A stretch of DNA of 64,000 nucleotides. Origin: Flavobacteriaceae bacterium (GTDB taxonomy: Bacteria > Bacteroidota > Bacteroidia > Flavobacteriales > Flavobacteriaceae). The notes beneath the pieces are model-generated. The model did no database searches. It was not told the origin of the DNA and worked only from the letters and a program-made list of their open reading frames with translations. The stretch covers positions 434,001 through 498,000 of the forward strand of contig CP031964.1 of the NCBI GenBank assembly GCA_003443635.1, read 5' to 3'. This document shows positions 1 through 8,094 of this stretch, one piece after another; position 1 is the stretch's first letter, and every line of letters begins with the position of its first letter. A program made the position numbers and the translations under genes.

Positions 1-102
1 TTTATAAAATTGTTTTTTAGTAAAAGTGAAAATACAGTTCTATCCTTTTATAAAAGTCACTATTTCTAAAACAGTATCTTTACAGGTAGCAAAACTATTG
101 TA

Positions 103-1218
103 ATGAAGCTTTCATATTGGGAAATAAAATCGTGGTTAAGTAATGTCGATTTCACTATTATAGGAAGTGGTATAGTTGGCTTAAATTGCGCACTTTATTT
201 AAAAGAGAATAACCCTAAAGCCAATATTTTAATATTAGAAAAAGGAATATTACCTCAGGGAGCAAGTACTAAAAATGCTGGATTTGCTTGTTTTGGTAGT
301 TTAAGCGAAATCTTGAGTGATTTAAAATCACATTCAGAAGAAGAAGTCGTGCAATTAGTAAAAAAAAGGAGAGATGGCTTGCAGTTATTACGAACAACAT
401 TAGGGGATAAAGCTATAGATTATCAACAATTAGGAGGGTACGAGTTGTTTAATAATAATACATTATTTGAAGAATGTAGGTTACAAAGAAAGTATATCAA
501 CGCACTGCTTCATCCCTTATTTAAATCAAATGTATTTAATTTTAAAAAAGACATATTCAATTTTAAAAATATAGAGAAAGAATATAGTTTCAATTCTTTT
601 GAAGGGCAAATAGATACAGGAAAAATGATGAAAACTTTATTATATAAAGTTCAATCTAAAGGCGTAAAAATTATTAATAATGTAACCGTCCAACACTTTG
701 AAAATAATAACAATTCAATACATATAAAGACCAATCAATTAGATTTTAAAACAAATAAACTTGTTATAGCTACCAATGGTTTTGCTTCACAGTTAATAAA
801 AGAAGATGTTAAGCCAGCAAGAGCTCAGGTATTAATTACAAAACCAATTAAAGACTTACATATAAAAGGCACATTTCATTTAGAACAAGGGTATTATTAT
901 TTTAGAAATATTGAAAACAGAATTCTTTTTGGAGGTGGTAGAAATCTTGATTATAATGGAGAAGAAACAACTGAATTTGGTCAAACGCAACACATTCAAG
1001 GTCAATTAGAAAAAATCTTGCAAATTACTATTTTGCCAAAGACATCATTTGAGGTAGAGCATCGTTGGAGTGGTATAATGGGTATAGGAAATCAAAAAAA
1101 AGCTATTGTAAAACAATTAGATAATAATGTGTTTTGTGGTGTGAGGTTAGGAGGTATGGGAATCGCTATTGGAAGTAGTATAGGTAAGGAGTTAGCAGAA
1201 TTAATTATTGCGAGTTAA
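103..1218 (+). CDS. FAD-dependent amino-acid oxidase-like oxidoreductase (DAO family)
   Basis: This is a flavoprotein of the DAO/DadA/glycine-oxidase family, which oxidises amines or amino acids with FAD. The N-terminal Rossmann motif GSGIVG lies near residues 21-26, an acidic strand end (LILEKG) follows at about 43-48, and the C-terminus has a glycine-rich FAD-closing segment (RLGGMGIAIGSS). The length, 371 residues, is normal for the family. The first 15 residues precede the FAD fold. There is no signal peptide, so a cytoplasmic location is expected. It lies 71 bp upstream of the polyketide operon on the same strand and may be co-transcribed, but nothing ties its substrate to that pathway. 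Substrate unknown. Confidence 0.8.
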   Translation: MKLSYWEIKSWLSNVDFTIIGSGIVGLNCALYLKENNPKANILILEKGILPQGASTKNAGFACFGSLSEILSDLKSHSEEEVVQLVKKRRDGLQLLRTTLGDKAIDYQQLGGYELFNNNTLFEECRLQRKYINALLHPLFKSNVFNFKKDIFNFKNIEKEYSFNSFEGQIDTGKMMKTLLYKVQSKGVKIINNVTVQHFENNNNSIHIKTNQLDFKTNKLVIATNGFASQLIKEDVKPARAQVLITKPIKDLHIKGTFHLEQGYYYFRNIENRILFGGGRNLDYNGEETTEFGQTQHIQGQLEKILQITILPKTSFEVEHRWSGIMGIGNQKKAIVKQLDNNVFCGVRLGGMGIAIGSSIGKELAELIIAS

Positions 1219-1289
1219 GAGAATGTAAAGTTCGGCTTCTTTTTTGCAATGAAACTCTATAATAAACGTCAAACACCATACACTTATTC

Positions 1290-1832
1290 ATGTTTATGCG
1301 AAAAATATGTGTTTTATTATTAGTTTTCTTTCAAGTATTATATATAAATGCTCAGGGACTTGTTCAAAATAATGAAGACACCAAAATTGATTTTAAAATT
1401 AAAAACTTAGGATTTTATGTCGATGGTACGTTTTCTGATATTGCTATAACCAGTAACTTTAATAGTAATAATTTATCCAATAGTTACATAAAAGGCATTG
1501 TTAGAGTAAATACTATTAATACAGATAATAATAAAAGAGATGCACATTTACGTAGAGCAGATTTTTTTGATGTTGCCAGTTATGAATTTATAGAATTAGA
1601 ATCTATAGAATTTGAAAAAGAGACGCAAAACAAATACAAGCTTATAGCAAAACTAACAATAAAGAAAACAACTAAAACTATTGTTATTCCTATAGAAATA
1701 ATCGAAACTAAAAATTTAGTACGCTTAACAGCTAATTTCGATATAAATAGATTAGATTATGGAGTGGGAGAAAGTAGTTTTGTAATGTCTGATACTGTTA
1801 AGATTGAAATAGTCTATAGCGGAAAAAAATAA
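1290..1832 (+). CDS. YceI-like periplasmic lipid-binding protein
   Basis: A secreted 180-residue protein. A signal peptide (MRKICVLLLVFFQVLYINAQ) ends with an Ala-Gln cleavage site typical of Bacteroidetes. The remainder reads as a YceI-like lipocalin beta-barrel: KIDFKIKNLGFYVDGTFSD at the start, an 'ADFFDVASYE' segment in the middle and 'VIPIEI' near the end are typical of the family. YceI proteins bind polyisoprenoids or other amphiphiles. An alternative start six bases downstream (1296) would give the cleaner signal peptide. As first gene of the 1290-10784 run it could carry the lipid product or a precursor through the periplasm; that role is inferred from context only. Confidence 0.75.
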   Translation: MFMRKICVLLLVFFQVLYINAQGLVQNNEDTKIDFKIKNLGFYVDGTFSDIAITSNFNSNNLSNSYIKGIVRVNTINTDNNKRDAHLRRADFFDVASYEFIELESIEFEKETQNKYKLIAKLTIKKTTKTIVIPIEIIETKNLVRLTANFDINRLDYGVGESSFVMSDTVKIEIVYSGKK

Positions 1833-1836
1833 TTAT

Positions 1837-2970
1837 TTGAAAACTAATGCTTTTATAGATGTTATAATTGTTGGTGGAGGGCTTGCAGGCTTAGTAAGTG
1901 CCATACACTTATCTAAATCTGGTATTCAAGTTTTACTTATCGAAAAGAATGAATACCCTAAACATAAAGTTTGTGGTGAATATATATCTAACGAAGTATT
2001 ACCTTATTTACAATCTTTAGATTTTGATCCTTTTAGATATGGTGCAAAAAGAATTGATAAATTTGAATTAACTACACCAAAAAACAAATCGATTAAAGCT
2101 ACTTTGCCACTTGGTGGATTTGGGGTTAGCAGATATACTATTGATCAAGCTTTAGCAGAAAAAACTAAAGAAAACAAAGCTATTATTATACAGGATGTAG
2201 TTACAGATATTCAATTTTCTAACAATATATTTACTGTTTCTACTAAAAATGAGAGTGAGTACACATCTAAATTAGTTATTGGTGCTTATGGTAAACGTTC
2301 TGCTATTGATGTAAAACTAAATAGAAGGTTTATAAAAAATGAATCTCCTTTTTTGGCGGTTAAAACACATTTAAAAGGTGATTTTCCAGACGACCTGGTA
2401 GCGCTTCATAATTTTAAAGGAGGTTATTGCGGTATCTCTAAAGTAGAAAATAATGCTATAAATGCTTGTTATATTACCGATTACAAAGCGTTTAAAAAAT
2501 ATAAGAATATAGAAGAGTTTCAGGAAAAGGTAGTTTACAAAAATATAGCCTTAAAAACAGTGTTTAAAAACTCTTCAACTTTATTTAAAAAACCAATAAC
2601 AATTAGTCAAATCTCATTTTCTTCTAAAAGCCCTATAGAAAACCATATTTTAATGTGTGGAGATACAGCTGGAATGATCCATCCTTTGTGTGGAAACGGA
2701 ATGAGTATGGCAATTCGTAGTGCACAAATAGCTTCTAAATTAATTATCAGTTTTATAAGTGGCGAAATTTCTAGAAGTGCTCTGGAAAGAGAATATAAAA
2801 ACCAATGGAATAGGGAGTTTAAAAAACGACTTAAAACGGGCCATTTAGTAGCGTCATTATTTAAATGGGATGGTTTTTCCGAAATTGTAATGTTAGGTAT
2901 GAAATGCTTTCCCAAATTATTGCCAAAAATTATTAAACAAACTCACGGAAAACCGTTATTAGCAGAATGA
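1837..2970 (+). CDS. FAD-dependent oxidoreductase, geranylgeranyl-reductase/monooxygenase-like
   Basis: A 377-residue flavoprotein with the dinucleotide-binding motif IIVGGGLAGL at residues 10-19, the 'KHKVCGEYIS' segment typical of GGR/FixC-type flavoproteins, and the FAD-contact block CGDTAGMIHPLCGNGMS at about 273-289. These families either reduce isoprenoid double bonds or hydroxylate aromatics. The start is a TTG four bases after the YceI stop; no in-frame ATG precedes the Rossmann motif. The methyltransferase start overlaps its stop (ATGA). Next to a methyltransferase and a type III PKS, ring hydroxylation or oxidation of a resorcinol-type product is plausible, by analogy with the Streptomyces srs phenolic-lipid operon. 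The substrate is inferred. Confidence 0.8.
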   Translation: MKTNAFIDVIIVGGGLAGLVSAIHLSKSGIQVLLIEKNEYPKHKVCGEYISNEVLPYLQSLDFDPFRYGAKRIDKFELTTPKNKSIKATLPLGGFGVSRYTIDQALAEKTKENKAIIIQDVVTDIQFSNNIFTVSTKNESEYTSKLVIGAYGKRSAIDVKLNRRFIKNESPFLAVKTHLKGDFPDDLVALHNFKGGYCGISKVENNAINACYITDYKAFKKYKNIEEFQEKVVYKNIALKTVFKNSSTLFKKPITISQISFSSKSPIENHILMCGDTAGMIHPLCGNGMSMAIRSAQIASKLIISFISGEISRSALEREYKNQWNREFKKRLKTGHLVASLFKWDGFSEIVMLGMKCFPKLLPKIIKQTHGKPLLAE

Positions 2971-3677
2971 GTTTTTTAGTTGACACTACATATAGAACAA
3001 ATGAAGAAGAGATAATGGATGATTTTTCCATTACTGGAGATGTTTTGGACAATACACTAGATCAATTAGCAAATATTAATAAATGGTTAGGGGGAAATCA
3101 AGTGACGCTAAGTGGATTGAAAACAATGCTTAAAAAACATCCTAAAGATGAGATTATAACTATAGTAGATCTAGGTTGTGGAGGTGGAGATATGTTGCGA
3201 TTAATAGCAGATTATGGCCGAAAACATGGATATATTTTTAAACTTATAGGAATTGATGCAAATGAATACACTGTAGAGCACGCTAAAAAACGGTCGCAAG
3301 CGTATCACGAAATTCAGTTTCTAAAACAAGATATTTTTTCAGAAGAATTTAATACACTTTCTTATGATATTGTAATTGCAACCTTGTTTTTACATCATTT
3401 TAAGGAAGATCAGATTTTAAACTTATTACGGTCAATATTAGAGAAAGCTCGCATAGGTGTTTTAATAAACGATTTACATAGACACAGATTGGCCTATTAT
3501 CTTTTTAAATTGTTAAGCCTTACTATTAAAAATAAAATGGTAAAAGAAGATGGCTTAGTTTCGATTTTAAGAGGGTTTAAAAGAATAGACTTAATACAAA
3601 TTTCAAAAAAATTAGACGTAAATAGTATCATCAAATGGAGATGGGCTTTTCGTTTTCAATGGATAATCCAAAAATAA
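2967..3677 (+). CDS. Class I SAM-dependent methyltransferase
   Basis: A 236-residue class I methyltransferase. Motif I, DLGCGGGDM, lies at about residues 67-75, with the ribose-binding acidic residue in 'GIDANEYTV' about 25 residues later and the post-motif 'DIVIATLFLHHF' at about 131-142. There is no transmembrane segment. The start ATG overlaps the oxidoreductase stop (ATGA), and its own stop abuts the PKS start codon, implying translational coupling with the polyketide synthase. It probably O- or C-methylates the polyketide ring or a quinone derived from it. Methyltransferases beside bacterial type III PKS genes are common, but the acceptor here is inferred. Confidence 0.85.
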   Translation: MSFLVDTTYRTNEEEIMDDFSITGDVLDNTLDQLANINKWLGGNQVTLSGLKTMLKKHPKDEIITIVDLGCGGGDMLRLIADYGRKHGYIFKLIGIDANEYTVEHAKKRSQAYHEIQFLKQDIFSEEFNTLSYDIVIATLFLHHFKEDQILNLLRSILEKARIGVLINDLHRHRLAYYLFKLLSLTIKNKMVKEDGLVSILRGFKRIDLIQISKKLDVNSIIKWRWAFRFQWIIQK

Positions 3678-4730
3678 ATGAGTGTAAAAATAACAGCAGT
3701 AGCAAAGCAACTGCCAGAACATTATAGAAAGACAGAAGAGATTATTCCTTTTGTTGAATTGTGGATGAGTGAACAAGAAGATCGTTTTAGACGTAAAGTG
3801 ATTAAGCTTTTTCAAAATGCAGGAGTAGATAAACGTTACTCAATTATGGATCCAGAAGATGTGTTTTTAAAAACATCTTTTGAAGAAAAAAATGATATTT
3901 ATACTCGAGAATCTATAAAATTAGCAGAAGGTGTTTTAACGAAAGCATTAGATAAAGCAAATCTTAATCCAAAAGATCTTGATTATATTATTACTGTTAG
4001 TTGTACAGGGATTATGATTCCTTCACTAGATGCGTATCTTATCAATAGTTTAGGGTTACGCCAAGATATAGTGCGTTTGCCCGTTACAGAAATGGGATGT
4101 GCTGCCGGAGTTTCAGGGATTATTTATGCAAAAAACTTCCTGAAAGCAAACCCGAATAAACGCGCTGCTGTAATTGCTGTAGAAGCACCAACAGCAACAT
4201 TTCAATTAGATGATTATTCGATGGTAAATGTAGTGAGTTCGGCTATTTTTGGAGATGGAGCTGCAGCAGTAATTCTATCCTCTCACGAAACTGAAGAGGG
4301 ACCAGAAATTATAGATGAAGCAATGTATCATTTTTATGATGCGGAGCATATGATGGGTTTCAAATTAAGAAATACAGGATTACAAATGGTATTAGATAAA
4401 TCAGTACCAGAAACTATTTCTAATCATTTTCCAAATATTATACATCCGTTTTTAGAACGCAATAATAAAACTATAACAGATGTAGATCATCTGATTTTCC
4501 ATCCAGGAGGTAAGAAAATTGTACAAACTGTGGAAGAATTATTTGGTTCATTGGGTAAAAATATTGATGATACTAAAGAAGTTCTTAAATTGTATGGCAA
4601 TATGTCCAGCGCAACAGTACTTTATGTGCTAGAGCGTTTTATGGATAGAGGTGTTAAAAAAGGAGATACAGGACTCATGTTAAGTTTTGGACCAGGATTT
4701 TCCGCACAACGAACATTATTACAGTGGTAA
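3678..4730 (+). CDS. Type III polyketide synthase (chalcone/stilbene synthase family)
   Basis: A 350-residue thiolase-fold homodimeric synthase that extends an acyl starter with malonyl-CoA and cyclises it. The full catalytic triad is visible: Cys141 in EMGCAAG, His275 in IFHPGG and Asn308 in YGNMSSAT. The C-terminal 'SFGPGFSAQ' loop is characteristic. Length matches bacterial type III PKSs. The starter is unknown, but the downstream genes form a private fatty-acid set with its own carrier protein, so a long acyl chain is likely and an alkylresorcinol or alkylpyrone a reasonable product. Its stop codon lies inside the next gene, which starts at a GTG seven bases before the PKS end. Confidence 0.93.
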   Translation: MSVKITAVAKQLPEHYRKTEEIIPFVELWMSEQEDRFRRKVIKLFQNAGVDKRYSIMDPEDVFLKTSFEEKNDIYTRESIKLAEGVLTKALDKANLNPKDLDYIITVSCTGIMIPSLDAYLINSLGLRQDIVRLPVTEMGCAAGVSGIIYAKNFLKANPNKRAAVIAVEAPTATFQLDDYSMVNVVSSAIFGDGAAAVILSSHETEEGPEIIDEAMYHFYDAEHMMGFKLRNTGLQMVLDKSVPETISNHFPNIIHPFLERNNKTITDVDHLIFHPGGKKIVQTVEELFGSLGKNIDDTKEVLKLYGNMSSATVLYVLERFMDRGVKKGDTGLMLSFGPGFSAQRTLLQW

Positions 4731-5521
4731 AAGAATTTGAAGATAAAAAATATTGGGCTGTCATTTTAGGAGGTTCTAGTGGATTGGGTTTAGCAAGTGC
4801 AAAAAAGCTAGCGAAACACGGCTGCAATATTTGTGTTATTCATAGAAATAGAAAATCTGAAATAGAGAAGATAGAAACTGAATTCGATCAGATTAAAAAT
4901 GAAGGAATTGAATTTATATCTTTTAATGTAGATGCCTTTAAGTCTGAAAAGAGATACGAACTTATTGAAGAATTGAAAGCTGTTTTAGGAAACGAAAGTA
5001 GAATTCGTGTATTACTGCATAGTGTAGCAAAAGGGAATTTAAAACCTATGGTATCTTCAGAAATACCAATGCTTAAAAATGATGATTTTCATTTAACTAT
5101 TGATGCCATGGCAATTAGTTTGTACGATTGGACCAAAGCCATTTTTGATGCGCAATTATTTGCTTCAGATGCCAGAGTGATTAGCTTTACAAGTGAAGGA
5201 AATAGTAAAGCATGGCGTAACTATGCAGCAGTATCTGCAGCAAAAACAGCGTTAGAAGCTATTTCAAGAAATATTGCTTTGGAATTTGCACCTTTCGGAA
5301 TAAAGTCGAATTGTATTCAAGCTGGAGTAACAGATACCGCATCGTTACGGATGATTCCTGGAAGTGATAAAATAAAAGAACATTCGGTATTAAGAAATCC
5401 GAATAATAGATTAACGACTCCAGAAGATGTTGCTAATGCAGTATATTTATTAGCAAAAGATGAAGCGGCTTGGATTAATGGAACAATAATTCCAGTAGAT
5501 GGAGGTGAACATATAAGTTAA
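4724..5521 (+). CDS. Short-chain dehydrogenase, enoyl-ACP reductase-like
   Basis: A 265-residue SDR with cofactor motif GGSSGLGLA at about residues 16-24. The active-site tyrosine and lysine are spaced YAAVSAAK (Tyr-x6-Lys), the pattern of FabI/FabL enoyl reductases, rather than the Tyr-x3-Lys of ketoreductases. The C-terminus ends in the usual SDR segment 'NGTIIPVDGG'. It starts with GTG inside the PKS reading frame, and the dehydratase ATG follows its stop with no gap. It is probably the reductase of the dedicated acyl-chain module. No separate FabG-like ketoreductase is encoded here, so that step would need the housekeeping enzyme or broader specificity. Confidence 0.85.
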   Translation: MVKEFEDKKYWAVILGGSSGLGLASAKKLAKHGCNICVIHRNRKSEIEKIETEFDQIKNEGIEFISFNVDAFKSEKRYELIEELKAVLGNESRIRVLLHSVAKGNLKPMVSSEIPMLKNDDFHLTIDAMAISLYDWTKAIFDAQLFASDARVISFTSEGNSKAWRNYAAVSAAKTALEAISRNIALEFAPFGIKSNCIQAGVTDTASLRMIPGSDKIKEHSVLRNPNNRLTTPEDVANAVYLLAKDEAAWINGTIIPVDGGEHIS

Positions 5522-5956
5522 ATGAAACCGTCAGAAATCATAAAACTACTTCCGTATCAACAACCCTTTTTGTTTGTAGATGAACTTGAAGAGATTTCAG
5601 AGAATGGAGTTATAGGAAGCTATACGTTTAAAGATTCGGAGTTTTTTTATAAAGGCCATTTTAAAGAAAACCCGATAACTCCAGGTGTAATTTTAACTGA
5701 AACAGCAGCTCAGATAGGTGTAGTTTGTTTAGGAGTCTATTTATTAAAAGATACAATTTCAGAAGAGAAAACTCCTCAAATTGGATTAACCTCTAATGAG
5801 ATGGATTTTTTTATTCCAGTACTACCAGGAGAAAGCATTAAAGTGATTTCAGAGAAAGTATTTTTTCGATTTCATAAATTAAAATGTAATGTGAAACTAT
5901 TTAATGCCAAAGACGAATTGGTTGCTAGAGGTATTATTTCAGGAATGATAAAATGA
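5522..5956 (+). CDS. 3-hydroxyacyl-ACP dehydratase, FabZ-like hotdog protein
   Basis: A 144-residue single hotdog-fold protein. The central helix motif GHFKENPITPGVILTE contains His46 and Glu60, matching the FabZ catalytic His and Glu. The N-terminal 'LLPYQQPFLFVDEL' also matches the FabZ opening. It removes water from 3-hydroxyacyl-ACP in a fatty-acid-type cycle. The gene sits between the SDR and the ketosynthase, sharing an ATGA overlap with the latter. Together with these partners and the ACP it forms a second, pathway-specific type II elongation system; the housekeeping acpP-fabF pair is elsewhere in the window (57597-59093). Confidence 0.88.
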   Translation: MKPSEIIKLLPYQQPFLFVDELEEISENGVIGSYTFKDSEFFYKGHFKENPITPGVILTETAAQIGVVCLGVYLLKDTISEEKTPQIGLTSNEMDFFIPVLPGESIKVISEKVFFRFHKLKCNVKLFNAKDELVARGIISGMIK

Positions 5957-7227
5957 ATAAAAAACAACGTGTCGTAATTACAGGTTTAGGTGTAGTATCA
6001 CCTAATGGCATAGGTATTCCTAATTTTACAAAAGCTATTAAAAATGGTGAGTCAGGGATTCGATTTCAACAAGAGTTAAAAGATTTAAACTTCTCGTGTT
6101 GCATTGGTGGAATTCCACCTGTAACAGACGAGATTATATCACAATATTTCACTTCGCTTCAATTAAGGAATTTTAATAGCTCAGGAATTTTATATGGCTG
6201 TATTGCAGGCATGGAGGCATGGAAAGATGCTGGTTTAGAGGTTTCAGAAAATAGTACTTTAGATGTAGATAGTGGTACTGTTTTTGGAACTGCCGCATCT
6301 GGAGTTGATAAATTTAGAGAGTCTATTTATAAAATAGATGATAAAAAAGTAAAGCGTTTAGGAAGTACAGTAGTACTACAAACAATGGCTAGTGGTGTTA
6401 CAGCATATTTAGGTGGCATTTTAGGGTTAGGAAATCAAGTCACAACAAATTCTTCCGCCTGTACTACAGGAACAGAAGCAATTATCATGGGAATGGAACG
6501 CATTCAATTTGGGAAAGCAAAACGAATGTTAGTAGGCAGTTGTAGTGACCATGGTGCTTATTTATGGGGAGGATTTGATGCAATGCGTGTGATTACATAT
6601 AAACATAATGATGATCCAGAAAAAGGTTCACGACCTATGAGTGCAACGGCTTCTGGATTTGTCCCAGGGAGTGGTGCTGGAGCTTTGGTGTTAGAATCAC
6701 TTGATAGTGCTTTAGAACGTGGTGTTACTATTTATGCTGAAGTATTGGGAGGTAATATAAATTCTGGCGGACAACGAAACGGCGGTACAATGACGGCTCC
6801 AAATTCAGAAGCAGTACAACGTTGTATTACAGATGCGATTGAAGATGCAGGAATCAACGCTTTAGAGATTGACGCGATTAATGGACATTTAACAGCTACG
6901 ATTAAAGATCCGGTTGAAGTGAAAAATTGGTCAGAAGCACTAGGCCAGAAAGGAAGTGATTTTCCATATATTAATTCTCTAAAGTCAATGATTGGACATT
7001 GTTTAGCAGCTTCTGGAGCTGTAGAAAGTGTTGCAACTGTATTGCAATTAAAAGAAGGATTTATATTTCCATCTATTAATAGTGAAGATGTTCACGAAGA
7101 CATTAAAGAAATAATTGATATCTCTAAAATTCCACAAAAAACCATTTATAAAGATTTGAATATTATAGCAAAAGCAAGCTTTGGTTTTGGAGATGTAAAT
7201 GGATGCGTTATTTTTAAAAAATATTGA
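5953..7227 (+). CDS. Beta-ketoacyl-ACP synthase (FabF/KS-II-like), pathway-specific
   Basis: A 424-residue ketosynthase. Cys170 in 'NSSACTTG' is the nucleophile, with His312 in 'NGHLTAT' and His349 in 'SMIGHCLAASG' completing the Cys-His-His triad. It condenses malonyl-ACP with acyl-ACP. The first histidine block departs from the canonical NTHGTGT: residues corresponding to Thr and the first Gly are Gly and Leu. Compared with the housekeeping FabF at 57843-59093, it is clearly divergent, which suggests altered chain or carrier specificity. It overlaps the dehydratase stop (ATGA). A chain-length-factor partner, which lacks the Cys, is not present, arguing against an aromatic type II PKS. Confidence 0.9.
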   Translation: MNKKQRVVITGLGVVSPNGIGIPNFTKAIKNGESGIRFQQELKDLNFSCCIGGIPPVTDEIISQYFTSLQLRNFNSSGILYGCIAGMEAWKDAGLEVSENSTLDVDSGTVFGTAASGVDKFRESIYKIDDKKVKRLGSTVVLQTMASGVTAYLGGILGLGNQVTTNSSACTTGTEAIIMGMERIQFGKAKRMLVGSCSDHGAYLWGGFDAMRVITYKHNDDPEKGSRPMSATASGFVPGSGAGALVLESLDSALERGVTIYAEVLGGNINSGGQRNGGTMTAPNSEAVQRCITDAIEDAGINALEIDAINGHLTATIKDPVEVKNWSEALGQKGSDFPYINSLKSMIGHCLAASGAVESVATVLQLKEGFIFPSINSEDVHEDIKEIIDISKIPQKTIYKDLNIIAKASFGFGDVNGCVIFKKY

Positions 7228-7241
7228 AACAAAAAATTATA

Positions 7242-7496
7242 ATGAATAAAGAAGATTTAATAGCGTCACTAAAAACAATTGTAAAACCATATATTCAAAA
7301 CGAAGAAGCATTTGAAAACCTGACTGAAGAAACTGATTTTATAACAGATCTTAAAATTAACTCAGCAAATCTAGTGGATGTAATTTTAGATGTTGAAGAC
7401 GAGTATGATATTGAAATCGATAATGATTCGATGGAAAAAATGCTAACCGTAAAAGCTGCTATGGAAATTATTACCACTAAGCTTGAGGGGAAATAA
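7242..7496 (+). CDS. Acyl carrier protein, pathway-specific
   Basis: A small acidic four-helix carrier of 84 residues with the start chosen here. Ser41 in 'LKINSANLVD' is in the position of the phosphopantetheinylated serine. The Asp that normally precedes it in the DSL motif is Asn, and Leu after it is Ala. Helix III and the acidic run 'DVEDEYDIEID' follow as in other ACPs. An upstream TTG at 7224 forms a TTGA overlap with the ketosynthase stop and would add six residues; ATG at 7242 was preferred because the family fold begins at 'NKEDLI'. The transferase start overlaps its stop (TAATG), supporting dedicated activation. Confidence 0.85.
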   Translation: MNKEDLIASLKTIVKPYIQNEEAFENLTEETDFITDLKINSANLVDVILDVEDEYDIEIDNDSMEKMLTVKAAMEIITTKLEGK

Positions 7497-8083
7497 TGAT
7501 TGGTAACGATATTGTTGATTTAAAACAAACATTTTTAGAAAGTAATTGGAAACGAAAGGGTTTTTTGGATAAAGTATTTACTCAAAAAGAACAAAACTAC
7601 ATTTCAACATCACCAGATGCGTTTAAAATGGTTTGGCAATTATGGAGTATGAAAGAGAGTGCTTATAAAATTAACATACAGCAATTTCGGAATAGATTTT
7701 TCAATCCTAAAAAAATTGAATGTACGCTAGTAAATACTTCAAAAGGAATTGTAACTATTGATAAAACACAATATTTTACTACCTCAGAAGTGAAAACAGA
7801 TTATATTTATACAGTAGCGATATTAGAAGAAACTACTACTTTAAATGGTAATTGCTTTAAAATAAAAGATACCAATTATAGAACACAACACCAAATGTGC
7901 TACAACCAATTAAAACAGACAATATCTCAAAATAGTAAAATTGAAAAAAGATTAATTTCTATAAAAAAAGATGCTTTAGGAATTCCAAAATTATATGCAA
8001 ATAATAAACCTTTAAATTTGGACTGTTCTATAACACATCATGGATACTACGGTGCTTATATTGTTCGTGAAACATTGAATTAA
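7496..8083 (+). CDS. 4'-phosphopantetheinyl transferase superfamily protein
   Basis: A 195-residue transferase that attaches the phosphopantetheine arm of CoA to carrier proteins. The two diagnostic blocks are present: IGNDIVDL at residues 2-9, with the metal-binding Asp, and 'LWSMKESAYK' at about 49-58, with the Glu and Lys of the (W/F)xxKESxxK motif. The C-terminal 'CSITHHGYYGAYIV' resembles the substrate-binding end of Sfp-like enzymes. It is longer than AcpS (about 125 residues) and close to half-Sfp type proteins. Placed directly after the unusual ACP, it probably activates that carrier. Confidence 0.85.
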   Translation: MIGNDIVDLKQTFLESNWKRKGFLDKVFTQKEQNYISTSPDAFKMVWQLWSMKESAYKINIQQFRNRFFNPKKIECTLVNTSKGIVTIDKTQYFTTSEVKTDYIYTVAILEETTTLNGNCFKIKDTNYRTQHQMCYNQLKQTISQNSKIEKRLISIKKDALGIPKLYANNKPLNLDCSITHHGYYGAYIVRETLN

Positions 8084-8094
8084 TTGAATAAAAA

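Noticed and set aside
1219..1289. Promoter of the polyketide operon
   Set aside because: A TATAAT-like stretch is present, but no TAnnTTTG with a spaced TTTG was found, so no site is called.
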